Assembly: GCA_958366985.1 (NCBI GenBank)
Contig: CATXDC010000007.1
Coordinates: 62,001-126,000 of the forward strand
Length of the DNA: 64,000 nucleotides
Direction of reading: 5' to 3'
Source of the DNA: an uncultured Oscillospiraceae bacterium
Lineage (GTDB): Bacteria; Bacillota; Clostridia; Oscillospirales; Acutalibacteraceae
Part shown: positions 18,009 through 27,049 of the stretch, piece by piece
Layout of the letters: each line of letters starts with the position of its first letter
How positions within the stretch are numbered: position 1 is the first letter of the stretch
Notes under the pieces: model-generated
The model's input: only the letters and a program-made list of their open reading frames with translations
What the model was told of the DNA's origin: nothing
Database searches by the model: none
Translations under genes and position numbers: made by a program

Positions 18009-18560
18009 CTATTCCTCTTCCTGGGTGTCAATGCCTATGGGCTCACGGCGCAGGGCTTTTGCCACAGCTCTGACAGGAAAATACATTACAGGAAGAAATA
18101 CAAGTGTGTACGCTACCGACGGCAGATAAACTCTCCACAGCGGGAAAAATGCGCCGTCAATTCTGGCAAATACAAAGTAAAACAGCCAGAAAACAACATT
18201 GTGTATAAGTGTTATTCCTCCGCAAAGACAAAGTGCCGCCATAAAATTATTTCTCATCATGTAGCGCACAAGAAATCCGCAGAGAAATCCTGCTATCATC
18301 AGCACTACTGCATGATACCCCTGTCCTCGTGCCGCAATGAAATCCCAGAGTGCACCGGCAAAAAGCCCCGCAATGGCACCCCAGGTTTCCCTCTCAAACA
18401 TTCCTACGCATATAACCGCAGGAATCAAAATATATGCATTTACATCGAAAATTTCAGGTATTCCTACCTTGCTGCTCTGAAGAAGAAAACAGCAAAATAT
18501 AAATACAAGGGAGAGAGCACGTCTTATAATTAAGTTTTTATTTTCTCTAAGATATAACAT
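18009..18560 (-). CDS. mreD: Rod shape-determining protein MreD
   Basis: A 183-residue integral membrane protein with about five predicted hydrophobic helices and a short charged C-terminus. It is the membrane partner of MreC in the elongasome. Sequence conservation is low for this family; the identification rests on size, hydrophobic pattern and the mreC-mreD-PBP2 order. The ATG follows GGAG at 8 bases. It lies 36 bases after mreC and 15 before the PBP2 start. Confidence 0.92.
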   Translation of the reverse strand: MLYLRENKNLIIRRALSLVFIFCCFLLQSSKVGIPEIFDVNAYILIPAVICVGMFERETWGAIAGLFAGALWDFIAARGQGYHAVVLMIAGFLCGFLVRYMMRNNFMAALCLCGGITLIHNVVFWLFYFVFARIDGAFFPLWRVYLPSVAYTLVFLPVMYFPVRAVAKALRREPIGIDTQEEE

Positions 18561-18596
18561 GGATGATGCTCCAAACCGGACGGTTTATCGCCGCCT

Positions 18597-19466
18597 TTAT
18601 TCTGCCGAACTTTCCCCGTCCGTCGTTATGCCCTGACCTTCAAACTCGGTTATTACAAAAACCGCATCGAGCTTTGAAACATCAACGCCGGGCTTTATAA
18701 CGGCATAAGAGGAAATATCGTGGGTGTTATCCTTAATTTCAGTAACTGTTCCTATAATAAGGTCACGGGGATAAACTCCGCCGATACCGGAGGTGGAAAC
18801 AATACCTCCTGTTGCTATTGCTGTTTCACTTTCGATTCCCGAAAGCTTTATAAGTCCCTGAAGTGCAAGCTCAGTATCACCTGAGGCAAATCCGCTTTCA
18901 CCTGTTCTGATTTCATATGCACCCACACTTACCTGGGGATCAAGAATTGTCTTAACAACGGAATATGTGGGAGCTGTTTTGACTACAACGCCTACAAGAT
19001 ATTCTCCGGAAATAACAGGGTCATTTACGGCTATTCCGTCCTTTGTACCCTTATTTATAACAAAGGAATAAAACATATCCGCCGTATCACGGCTTATAAC
19101 TCTGGCAGATGAAAATACAAAGTCGCTGTGCTCTTCCTTTACCCCTAAGAACTCTTCATAATTGAGATTTTCTTTAAGGGTTTTTTCGTAGTCCACAAGC
19201 TGCTTTTGATATTCTTCGACCTGCTTCTCGAGTTCTTCAACCTGTTTTTTATATGTTCCGGCAGATACAAAACCGCCGCCTATTTCCCCTATCTTTTCCG
19301 ACACAAAAGCCGAAAGCCTCTGCACAGGCCCGAATACCGTTCCCAGTGCAGAGGACAAAACAGATGTGCCGTTATGCGAGGCCGCTGCCGCAACAGACGC
19401 CACTACGACGACCGCTAACACGGCTGCAAGCACTTTAAGACGGGTACTGCGGAAAAATTCACGCAT
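18597..19466 (-). CDS. mreC: Rod shape-determining protein MreC
   Basis: A 289-residue periplasm-facing (outer-face) scaffold of the elongasome. It has a short cytoplasmic start, one membrane anchor (about residues 10-28) and a coiled coil near residues 70-100 (KKQVEELEKQVEEYQKQL). A two-domain beta barrel follows, containing YPRDLIIGTV. It contacts PBP2 and MreD. It follows mreB by 43 bases and belongs to the same operon. Confidence 0.95.
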   Translation of the reverse strand: MREFFRSTRLKVLAAVLAVVVVASVAAAASHNGTSVLSSALGTVFGPVQRLSAFVSEKIGEIGGGFVSAGTYKKQVEELEKQVEEYQKQLVDYEKTLKENLNYEEFLGVKEEHSDFVFSSARVISRDTADMFYSFVINKGTKDGIAVNDPVISGEYLVGVVVKTAPTYSVVKTILDPQVSVGAYEIRTGESGFASGDTELALQGLIKLSGIESETAIATGGIVSTSGIGGVYPRDLIIGTVTEIKDNTHDISSYAVIKPGVDVSKLDAVFVITEFEGQGITTDGESSAE

Positions 19467-19509
19467 AACTATCCCTCACGGTACATTATTTTATTTTCAG
19501 CAGAATATT

Positions 19510-20535
19510 TTATGCTCTGCTGTCAAAGTTCTTGTTTGAAGTAAGGCTGAGCATATCCTTTTCAAGGCATTTGCCTGTGCCGTCAACAACACAGTCAAGA
19601 GGATTCTCAGCAACGTGAACGGGCATCTTTGTCTCTTCGGAAATGAGCTTGTCAAGTCCTCTGAGGAGTGCTCCGCCGCCTGTAAGCATAATGCCGTGGT
19701 CGATAATATCAGCTGAAAGCTCAGGAGGAGTTTTCTCAAGAGTTGAACGGATTGCATCAAGAACCTGATTTACCGGATCTGCAAGAGCCTCACGGATTTC
19801 CTCTGCTGAAATCTCAATGTTCTTGGGAAGTCCGTCCATAAGGTTACGTCCCTTGACGTCCATTCCGCCCTCACCCTCATAGGGATATGCGGAACCGATC
19901 TTTATCTTGATATCCTCTGCTGTTCTTTCACCGATAAGCAGATTATACTTTTTCTTGATGTAGGAAATGATTGCCTCGTCGAAATCGTCGCCGGCAACTC
20001 TTGCGGAACAGGATGTTACTATGTCACCGAGAGAAATAACGGCAACTTCAGCGGTACCGCCGCCGATATCTACAACCATGCTTCCGGTAGCTTCTGCAAC
20101 AGGAAGTCCTGCGCCGATAGCTGCTGCCATGGGCTCTTTGATAAGGCTTACATATTTTGCGCCTGCGCTTCTTGCAGCATCATGAACAGCACGCTTCTCA
20201 ACGCCTGTTACGCCTGAAGGCATACAGATCATAACTCTCGCCTTGCTGAAGGGAGATGTGCTTATTGCACGGCGAATGAAAGCTTTAAGCATATCTGATG
20301 TCATATCGAAATCTGCAATAACTCCGTCTTTAAGGGGACGCTTTGCGATAATTGAACCGGGTGTACGGCCGATCATCTCTTTAGCCTCTGTTCCAACCGC
20401 AACAACACGGGGAGGATTTGAGCGAACGTCAACCGCAACAACTGAAGGCTCTCTTATAACAATACCTTTTCCTTTTACAAAAACAAGAGTATTCGCAGTA
20501 CCAAGGTCAATTCCTATGTCCTGAGAAAACAACAT
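19510..20535 (-). CDS. mreB: Actin-like rod shape protein MreB
   Basis: A bacterial actin that guides wall synthesis under the membrane; 341 residues, the normal length. Phosphate loops read GIDLGTANTLV (about 8-18) and DIGGGTAEVAVIS (about 168-180), and LTGGGALL lies near the C-terminus. It is the first gene of the mreB-mreC-mreD-mrdA-minD block, with promoter TTGAGA, 17 bp, TATAAT upstream and a purine-rich ribosome site AAAGGAG. Confidence 0.97.
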   Translation of the reverse strand: MLFSQDIGIDLGTANTLVFVKGKGIVIREPSVVAVDVRSNPPRVVAVGTEAKEMIGRTPGSIIAKRPLKDGVIADFDMTSDMLKAFIRRAISTSPFSKARVMICMPSGVTGVEKRAVHDAARSAGAKYVSLIKEPMAAAIGAGLPVAEATGSMVVDIGGGTAEVAVISLGDIVTSCSARVAGDDFDEAIISYIKKKYNLLIGERTAEDIKIKIGSAYPYEGEGGMDVKGRNLMDGLPKNIEISAEEIREALADPVNQVLDAIRSTLEKTPPELSADIIDHGIMLTGGGALLRGLDKLISEETKMPVHVAENPLDCVVDGTGKCLEKDMLSLTSNKNFDSRA

Positions 20536-20606
20536 TTTATTTACTCCTTTCGCTTAGGGTTTAAGTACGAAACCCAATAACTGCATTTTTGACAATAACA
20601 CATGTT

Positions 20607-20635
20607 ATTATAACCCACAACCAAGGGTTTCTCAA
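20607..20635 (-). promoter_or_regulatory. Sigma-A promoter of the mreB operon
   Basis: On the minus strand TTGAGA (20630-20635) and TATAAT (20607-20612) are 17 bp apart, about 70 bases before the mreB ATG. Confidence 0.8.
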
Positions 20636-20782
20636 CAGTTTAAGCAAAATTGAAACTAATTTTTTACTTTTTATTTAAAAAAATCTGCCTTTTTTTGCTT
20701 TTTTACACTGTATTCGGCTTAAATCCCGTATGTTTTTACATATCATAGATATTCATTTATAAATCATTTCCGTAAGAAACAA

Positions 20783-21376
20783 TTATACAATTCCCTTTTC
20801 AGAGAATATTCCAGCTTTTTTCAGAACCCTTGCCGTCTGTGCGGCAGGCAGTCCCATAACGGAGAAAAAGTCTCCGTCAATCCTCTTTACAAGGACGCTT
20901 CCGAGACCCTGTATACCGTAAGCTCCGGCTTTATCCATAGGCTCTCCGGTTTCAACGTACCTTCTGCACATTTCTTCCGAAAGAGGATAAAACTCCGCCT
21001 TTGTTTCGTTTACAAAGACCTCTTCAAAATTTTCATTTTTTACGCACACGCCTGTGTATACGCTGTGAGTTTTGCCAGAAAGCTTTAAAAGCATACATAC
21101 GGCATCGCTTTTATTTTTGGGTTTTCCTAAAATTTCACCGTCCGATGCCACAACGGTATCGGAACCGATAACTGTAAAATCAGTCTTTCCGCTTTCTCTG
21201 AGTCTATCAAAAGCCGCAAAGGCTTTTCTCTTTGCAAGTATTCCTGCGGCATCCTCCGGCTTTGTTTCAGCAGGAAGCTCTTCGCTGCATCCGAAAGTTT
21301 TGACGGTGAAGGAATACCCCATATTTTCCAGTATCTCTTTTCTTCTGGGAGAACCGGACGCTAGTATAAGTTCCAT
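20783..21376 (-). CDS. maf: Maf-family nucleotide pyrophosphatase
   Basis: Hydrolyses non-canonical or modified nucleoside triphosphates (dTTP, UTP or m5U types in this family) to monophosphates. The 197-residue protein starts with the LASGSPRRKEIL signature (4-15), with GSDTVV and GKPKNKSDA following, and GAYGIQGLG in the second half. It lies 12 bases after dut, and both clean up nucleotide pools. Earlier literature calls it a septum formation inhibitor. Confidence 0.95.
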   Translation of the reverse strand: MELILASGSPRRKEILENMGYSFTVKTFGCSEELPAETKPEDAAGILAKRKAFAAFDRLRESGKTDFTVIGSDTVVASDGEILGKPKNKSDAVCMLLKLSGKTHSVYTGVCVKNENFEEVFVNETKAEFYPLSEEMCRRYVETGEPMDKAGAYGIQGLGSVLVKRIDGDFFSVMGLPAAQTARVLKKAGIFSEKGIV

Positions 21377-21388
21377 TTTATCGCCGCC

Positions 21389-21829
21389 TTACTTTCTGCC
21401 CGTAGAACCGAATCCGCCGTCGCCTCTGTCCGTTTCCTCAAGGCTGTCAACAACAACTGTATCTGCAAGAGCCACAGGCATCAGAACCATCTGGGCTATT
21501 CTCTCACCCGGCTCGATTGTATAGCTTTCTGAAATCTGATTGATTACTCCGACTTTTATTTCTCCACGGTAGTCGCTGTCCACAACACCTACAGAGTTTA
21601 AAAGTCCTATGCCATGTTTTATGGAAAGCCCGCTCCTGGGGAAAATGAAAAGTCCGAATCCCTTTGGAATCTCGGCAGCTATTCCCGTGGGAATAAGAGC
21701 TGTTTCGCCGCCCTTAAGGGTAATGCTTTCATCCATACAGGCGCACAAATCCATACCTGCGCTGCCCTCAGTTGCACGAACCGGTACAACCGCTTTTTCA
21801 CTGAGTTTTTTTATCTTGATAATTTCCAA
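21389..21829 (-). CDS. dut: Deoxyuridine 5'-triphosphate nucleotidohydrolase
   Basis: Converts dUTP to dUMP, keeping uracil out of DNA. Trimeric dUTPase motifs are all present in 146 residues: AGMDLCA, PRSGLSIKHGI, GVVDSDYRG, GERIAQMV and the C-terminal arm RGDGGFGSTG. The start appears to be TTG at 21829, one base after the U32 stop; AGAGGTG at the end of the U32 gene serves as ribosome site, so translation is likely coupled. Confidence 0.96.
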   Translation of the reverse strand: MEIIKIKKLSEKAVVPVRATEGSAGMDLCACMDESITLKGGETALIPTGIAAEIPKGFGLFIFPRSGLSIKHGIGLLNSVGVVDSDYRGEIKVGVINQISESYTIEPGERIAQMVLMPVALADTVVVDSLEETDRGDGGFGSTGRK

Positions 21830-21830
21830 A

Positions 21831-23885
21831 TTATTCTACACCTCTGTAATAAAGTCCTCTGGTAAATTCGCCTTTGGGCTTTTCTCCTTTTTCATAGGCT
21901 AAAAGCACCTGTTCCGCCTCTTCCCTTGTTTCGTCGGTAAAACGGAACATTCTGAAATCCACATTGGATATTTCACGGAGTCTGTCACCCATATAAAGTG
22001 GACGTGAATTGAGCAGCTCACTGCATCCGAAACTACACATTACAGGGAATGAGGTTCCCTTTCTGTCGGTAATCACACCGTGCCCGCCGCATTTGTCGCA
22101 TTTTACTTTTCCATTTGCTGCAGGACAGTTTCTTGTGAGCATCAGCGGGAGTCTGCCGTAAACTATTATGCCTCTGGGCATTTCGCCCCCTGCTTCTCCA
22201 ATGGCTCCAAGAGTCATTTCAAAGGACATAACGCAGGACGAAACTCCCATCTTCTGAATCTCTTCAATGCTCAACGTATTCATTATATTAAGTCCGAAAT
22301 CGCCGTATACCTTAAATCCGGCTTCACGGGCAAGACGCACCGAACCGATATTTCCGCACAGAGCGTTTTTTACTCCACCTTCAAATGCTTCGGAAAGCAT
22401 ACGCTTTACCGTCTGCTCCTTGCCGAACATTCCTCTGGGGACTTCTACGCCTGAACGGACAGAGCCAACCTTTTCGAGTCCCTCACGCCATTTTTGAAGG
22501 GGTACAAAAACGAGGCTTCCCTTTTCTTCGAGAACCTTTTTAGGAATCTGGAAGGGAGAAGCAAAGCGGTAAATATTTCTCACTTTTCCCGACATATGGG
22601 GAGAAATGGAAATATCATGGCTTTCAAAGGGAATGGGATTTGTTTTTCCCAGCTCCTCTTCCAGTTTTTGGAGACCCTCACGGCGAAGATTATTTATAGC
22701 CGATGCCGGAAGTGCAATTTCCCCCTCAATTTCAGCATCTATATGGGTACAGTAAAAAGGGGTGCCGCCTGTTTTATTAAGACGCTCTTTTACTTCCTCT
22801 TCACTTGTAGCTCTCTTCAAAGCTTTTTCGCAAAGACTGTCATCGGTTACAAAAACCGTTTTGCCCTTTGCTTTTACGGCAAGGCTCATATTTTCGCCCT
22901 CTGCTGCATAAAATGACATCTCACAGCCTATAAGGGGCACTTCTTTATGGTACAGGTTTTCGAGAGCGGAAAGCACTCCCTTTGCAGCGGTGACGTCGTC
23001 CTTTTCCCTTTTGCCGAACATCTCTTTTCCTCTGTGTCCGGTAAAATATCCGTCAGTAAAACCGGAACGGGAGAAAACACTTCTGAGCCGCTCTTTTCGG
23101 TCAAAATTGTAATTGCCCTCCAATGAACTTTTGCAGCTTTCCACCGCTGCGGCAACATATTCAGGACGTTTCATTCTGCCCTCTATTTTAAAGGAGGTCA
23201 CTCCTGCTGCCGAAAGGTCGCTGAGATGCTCTATAACCGACAAATCCTTTAAGCTTAAATCGCTGCCGGTACCTCCATTGGCTGTGAAAGGCAGACGGCA
23301 GGGCTGGGCGCAAAGTCCTCTGTTTCCGCTTCTGCCTCCTAAAACTGCGCTTAAATAGCACTGTCCTGAAACGCACATACAAAGAGCTCCGTGTACAAAC
23401 ACTTCCAGCTCCGCTTTGCACTGAGAAGCTATTTCCTTTATCTCTTCAAGGCTCATTTCACGGGCAAGAACCACCCTTTTAAAGCCCATATCCTCAAGCT
23501 CACGCACTCCCGAAAGAGTGTGCACCGACATCTGGGTAGAGCCGTGCAAAGGCATATCAGGTGCACATTTTCTCGCAAGAGCCGCAACGCCTAAATCTTG
23601 TACGATAAAAGCGTCAACTCCCGCAAGGCAGCCTTCTTCTATTGCCTTTTCAGCATTTTTAAGTTCCCTGTCCCCTACAAGGGTGTTTATTGCAAGATAT
23701 ACTTTTACACCCCTTACATGACAGTAGGAAACTCCTTCTTTAAGCTCCTCAAAAGAAAAATTGGCGGCATTCTTTCTTGCGCTGAGCTCCTTGCCGCCTA
23801 AATAAACTGCATTGGCTCCGCACCTGACCGCAGCAACAAGAGCTTCCATGGAACCAGCCGGAGCTAAAATTTCGCCTTTTATCAT
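21831..23885 (-). CDS. U32 peptidase-family protein with DUF3656 (RlhA-like)
   Basis: A 684-residue protein with an N-terminal U32 domain (LAPAGSMEALVAAV near the start) and a cysteine cluster (CMCVSGQC, then CAQPC) that in this family holds an iron-sulfur cluster. A middle DUF3656-type region follows, and a Cys pair near the end (CDKCGG). Relatives such as E. coli RlhA hydroxylate a cytidine of 23S rRNA; others act on tRNA, so RNA hydroxylation is more likely than proteolysis. Its ATG abuts the stop of zapA, and dut follows one base later, indicating coupling. Confidence 0.88.
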   Translation of the reverse strand: MIKGEILAPAGSMEALVAAVRCGANAVYLGGKELSARKNAANFSFEELKEGVSYCHVRGVKVYLAINTLVGDRELKNAEKAIEEGCLAGVDAFIVQDLGVAALARKCAPDMPLHGSTQMSVHTLSGVRELEDMGFKRVVLAREMSLEEIKEIASQCKAELEVFVHGALCMCVSGQCYLSAVLGGRSGNRGLCAQPCRLPFTANGGTGSDLSLKDLSVIEHLSDLSAAGVTSFKIEGRMKRPEYVAAAVESCKSSLEGNYNFDRKERLRSVFSRSGFTDGYFTGHRGKEMFGKREKDDVTAAKGVLSALENLYHKEVPLIGCEMSFYAAEGENMSLAVKAKGKTVFVTDDSLCEKALKRATSEEEVKERLNKTGGTPFYCTHIDAEIEGEIALPASAINNLRREGLQKLEEELGKTNPIPFESHDISISPHMSGKVRNIYRFASPFQIPKKVLEEKGSLVFVPLQKWREGLEKVGSVRSGVEVPRGMFGKEQTVKRMLSEAFEGGVKNALCGNIGSVRLAREAGFKVYGDFGLNIMNTLSIEEIQKMGVSSCVMSFEMTLGAIGEAGGEMPRGIIVYGRLPLMLTRNCPAANGKVKCDKCGGHGVITDRKGTSFPVMCSFGCSELLNSRPLYMGDRLREISNVDFRMFRFTDETREEAEQVLLAYEKGEKPKGEFTRGLYYRGVE

Positions 23886-24245
23886 TTATCTTTTTCCCTC
23901 TGCGGCAAGCTTGGCCTGAAGCTTCTGCACTTCACGGCTGAGTCTTTCCACCTCCCGACGGGCAACCTCCACTTCCATACGTGCCCTTGCGGAATCCTCA
24001 AGGTAATCCTTTATCTGTCCTCTCAGGTTATCTGCGCTCTTCTCAGCCTTTTTGTACATATCGCAGTACTCGAGAGCTGTGAGCACAGCCGCCTGTGTCA
24101 CTGAAATGCCTGAATTATCGTTTAAAATATCAGTTATTTTTTCATTGAGCTCATCGCCGAGAGCTGCTGTATATTCAACGCTGTCATCGGTAAGAATAGA
24201 ATATTCAGACCCGCCAATAGTAAGTTTGACCTTATTCTTTTCCAT
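23886..24245 (-). CDS. zapA: Cell division protein ZapA
   Basis: A small FtsZ-ring stabiliser of 119 residues. The N-terminal beta-hairpin domain (KVKLTIGGSEYSILTDDS) is followed by a long coiled coil through the C-terminus (residues about 65-119, heptads rich in Glu, Arg and Leu). It is the first gene of the zapA-U32-dut-maf block, and the U32 start touches its stop codon. Confidence 0.92.
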   Translation of the reverse strand: MEKNKVKLTIGGSEYSILTDDSVEYTAALGDELNEKITDILNDNSGISVTQAAVLTALEYCDMYKKAEKSADNLRGQIKDYLEDSARARMEVEVARREVERLSREVQKLQAKLAAEGKR

Positions 24246-24516
24246 TTCTGCACCCCGTTTTTTCTAAAGATGTATATACACCGTTATTATACAATATAAA
24301 TCCGCCTTTATAAAGGGTTTTTTACGCTATTTTAAACGATAAAGTCCGATTTTTGTCAAAAAGCATTGACATTATGTGATATATGAACAATTGTGTAAGT
24401 ACAATTTCGTTATATTACCGTTCCCTTTACTGTTGAAAATACATGTTTTTTAGTATAAAATATATAATATCTTTTAGATAAACGCACTTTTTTACACTAA
24501 CTTTTGGAGGAATTGT

Positions 24517-26922
24517 ATGAATTACTCATTATCTAAAGCTCAAATGTCAGAGCTTATACAGCAGAAGCTTTCACACCTGTTCGGAGTTTCCGCAAAAGAG
24601 GCCAGCTACGACCAGTTCTATAAAGCTCTTGCAACAATCATAAAGGACATGATGAATACCGGCAGAAGCGAATTTGATAAAAAGGCTATAAACGGCAGCG
24701 GAAAGCACGTTTACTACCTTTGCATGGAATTCCTTATGGGCCGTTCTCTTAAAAACAACCTTTACAATTTAGGTCTTACAAAAACTGCTGAGGAGGCTCT
24801 TAAGGATTTCGGAATCACTCTGGAAAATCTATATGAGAGCGAACCCGATGCAGGTCTCGGAAACGGCGGTCTCGGCAGACTTGCAGCCTGCTACCTTGAC
24901 GGCCTTGCATCTCAGGGCTACCGTGCAACAGGATATTCAATCCTCTACGAATACGGCATTTTCAAGCAGAAAATCGTTGACGGCTGGCAGACCGAACTTC
25001 CCGACTCATGGCTTCCCGGCGGCGACATCTGGCTTGTTCCCAAAGAGGAATGTTCAATTGAAGTACGCTTCGGCGGCAGAGTAAACGACGGCTGGGACGG
25101 CTCCTATCACTATGTTGAGCACACAGACTACACCAGCGTATACGCTGTTCCCAACGATATGTATGTTTCCGGCAAGGACGGCAAAGGCATCAGCGTTCTC
25201 AGACTCTGGCAGTCAAAGGCTCCCGGATTTGATATGAACCTTTTCAATCAGGGCGATTATATGCGTGCAATGGAACGCACCGCCATGGCTGAGGTCATAA
25301 GCAAGGTTCTCTATCCTTCAGACAATCATCCCGAGGGAAAGAGCCTGCGTCTTCGTCAGCAGTATTTCCTTGTTTCCGCCTCTGTTCAGGACATCGTTCA
25401 CCGTCATCTGCGTGAGTACGGCACAATGGATAATTTTGCCGACAAAGTTGCAATTCACGTAAACGATACACATCCCACAATGGCTATTCCCGAGCTTATG
25501 AGAATACTCCTTGACGAGTGCGGCTATGGCTGGGATGAGGCATGGAAGGTTGTCACAAGCACTATCGCCTACACTAACCATACAGTTATGAGCGAGGCTC
25601 TCGAGTGCTGGCCTGAAGACCTTATCCGCACAATGCTTCCGAGAATTTATCAGATTACAAAGGAAATCGACAACCGTCTGAGAAAATTCATCTGGGACAG
25701 CACAGGCAAAGCCGATGCAGTTGAGAAAATGGCAGTTATTTCAAACGGAGTTGTACGCATGGCAAACCTCTGCGTAGCTTCCTGCCACAGCGTAAACGGA
25801 GTTTCCGCTCTTCACAGTCAGATCCTCAAAGACACTGTTTTCAAAGAGTATTACTCACTTTTCCCTGCAAAGTTCAAAAACGTTACAAACGGTATTGCTC
25901 ACCGCCGCTGGCTGTGTCAGTCAAATCCCCGTCTTGACTCATTCCTTTCAGAGCTTCTGGGTGCGGATTTCTCCCACGATGCCGCCGCTCTTTCAAAGCT
26001 TGCCGCCTATAAAGACGACAAAGCCGTGCTCAAAGAGCTTGAGAAAATCAAGACAGAAAACAAAAAGGATTTCGCAAAGCTTGTCAAAAAGACAAACGGC
26101 ATAGATATAGACCCCGAGTCAATTTTTGACGTTCAGGTAAAGCGTCTTCACGAGTATAAGCGTCAGAACCTCAACGCCCTCAACATCTTAGCTCAGTATC
26201 TTGCAATAAAGGCAAATCCAAACGGAAACTTTGTACCGAAAACCTACATCTTCGGCGCAAAGGCAGCTCCCGGATACTTTATGGCAAAGAAGATAATCAA
26301 CCTTATCTGCTCTATTGCCGACCTTGTAAACAATGACCCCGACATCAAAGGCAGACTCAAAGTTGTATACATGGAGGACTACAACGTAACTCTTGCTGAA
26401 AAGCTTATGCCGGCAGCAGATATAAGCGAGCAGATTTCCCTTGCGGGAACTGAGGCAAGCGGTACAGGAAACATGAAGCTTATGCTCAACGGCGCAATTA
26501 CTCTGGGAACTCTCGACGGAGCAAACGTTGAGATTCACGAAGCTGTGGGCGACGAGAACATCTTCCTTTTCGGCATGACAACACCGGAAGTACAGGAGCT
26601 CAAGCGCATGGGCTATCATCCCGACCAGTATTATCACAACAATCCTGAGCTTCACAGGATTCTTGATATGATTAACTCCGACATTGCAGGCAAGGCTTTC
26701 CGTGAAGTAGGTTTTGCGCTTATCAACAGCGATCCCTACATGGCTCTTGCCGATTACTCCGATTATCGCCGTGTTCAGGAGCACATTTCCGAGGTCTGGA
26801 AGGACAGAGAAACCTGGAACAGAATGTCCCTTATGAACATTGCAGGAGCAGGCAGATTTGCAGCAGACAGAGCTGTTAAGGAGTATGCAGACAACATCTG
26901 GTTTACCTCTCCCGTAGAATAA
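24517..26922 (+). CDS. glgP: Glycogen/alpha-glucan phosphorylase
   Basis: Releases glucose-1-phosphate from glycogen or maltodextrin using phosphate and pyridoxal phosphate. At 801 residues it has the usual length of GT35. It shows GNGGLGRLAACYLDG near residue 110, DVQVKRLHEYKRQ in the middle and the pyridoxal-lysine region EASGTGNMKLMLNG near residue 655. The ATG follows GGAGG. With the GH13 gene downstream it forms a small alpha-glucan degradation pair. Confidence 0.97.
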   Translation: MNYSLSKAQMSELIQQKLSHLFGVSAKEASYDQFYKALATIIKDMMNTGRSEFDKKAINGSGKHVYYLCMEFLMGRSLKNNLYNLGLTKTAEEALKDFGITLENLYESEPDAGLGNGGLGRLAACYLDGLASQGYRATGYSILYEYGIFKQKIVDGWQTELPDSWLPGGDIWLVPKEECSIEVRFGGRVNDGWDGSYHYVEHTDYTSVYAVPNDMYVSGKDGKGISVLRLWQSKAPGFDMNLFNQGDYMRAMERTAMAEVISKVLYPSDNHPEGKSLRLRQQYFLVSASVQDIVHRHLREYGTMDNFADKVAIHVNDTHPTMAIPELMRILLDECGYGWDEAWKVVTSTIAYTNHTVMSEALECWPEDLIRTMLPRIYQITKEIDNRLRKFIWDSTGKADAVEKMAVISNGVVRMANLCVASCHSVNGVSALHSQILKDTVFKEYYSLFPAKFKNVTNGIAHRRWLCQSNPRLDSFLSELLGADFSHDAAALSKLAAYKDDKAVLKELEKIKTENKKDFAKLVKKTNGIDIDPESIFDVQVKRLHEYKRQNLNALNILAQYLAIKANPNGNFVPKTYIFGAKAAPGYFMAKKIINLICSIADLVNNDPDIKGRLKVVYMEDYNVTLAEKLMPAADISEQISLAGTEASGTGNMKLMLNGAITLGTLDGANVEIHEAVGDENIFLFGMTTPEVQELKRMGYHPDQYYHNNPELHRILDMINSDIAGKAFREVGFALINSDPYMALADYSDYRRVQEHISEVWKDRETWNRMSLMNIAGAGRFAADRAVKEYADNIWFTSPVE

Positions 26923-26998
26923 TAATAAACATGATTTAAGTTTACAAAATCTGCACCACTGACATAAATGCGGATTTATGGTAAAATAAAAATCAACC

Positions 26999-27032
26999 GG
27001 GGCGAAGCTTCACGGCTTGGCCCCTTATTTTT
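26999..27032 (+). terminator. Hairpin between glgP and the GH13 gene
   Basis: GGGGC (26999-27003) pairs with GCCCC (27020-27024) and AAGC with GCTT inside, followed by TTATTTTT. It looks like a glgP terminator, perhaps partial, so the next gene may depend on read-through or a weak promoter. Confidence 0.7.
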
Positions 27033-27049
27033 GATAACAGGTGATTTCA

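Noticed and set aside
18006..18533. Plus-strand open frame of 175 codons
   Set aside because: Antisense to mreD, which fits the mre gene order and membrane pattern.
26188..26784. Minus-strand open frame inside glgP
   Set aside because: glgP is conserved across this part, including the pyridoxal-lysine region.
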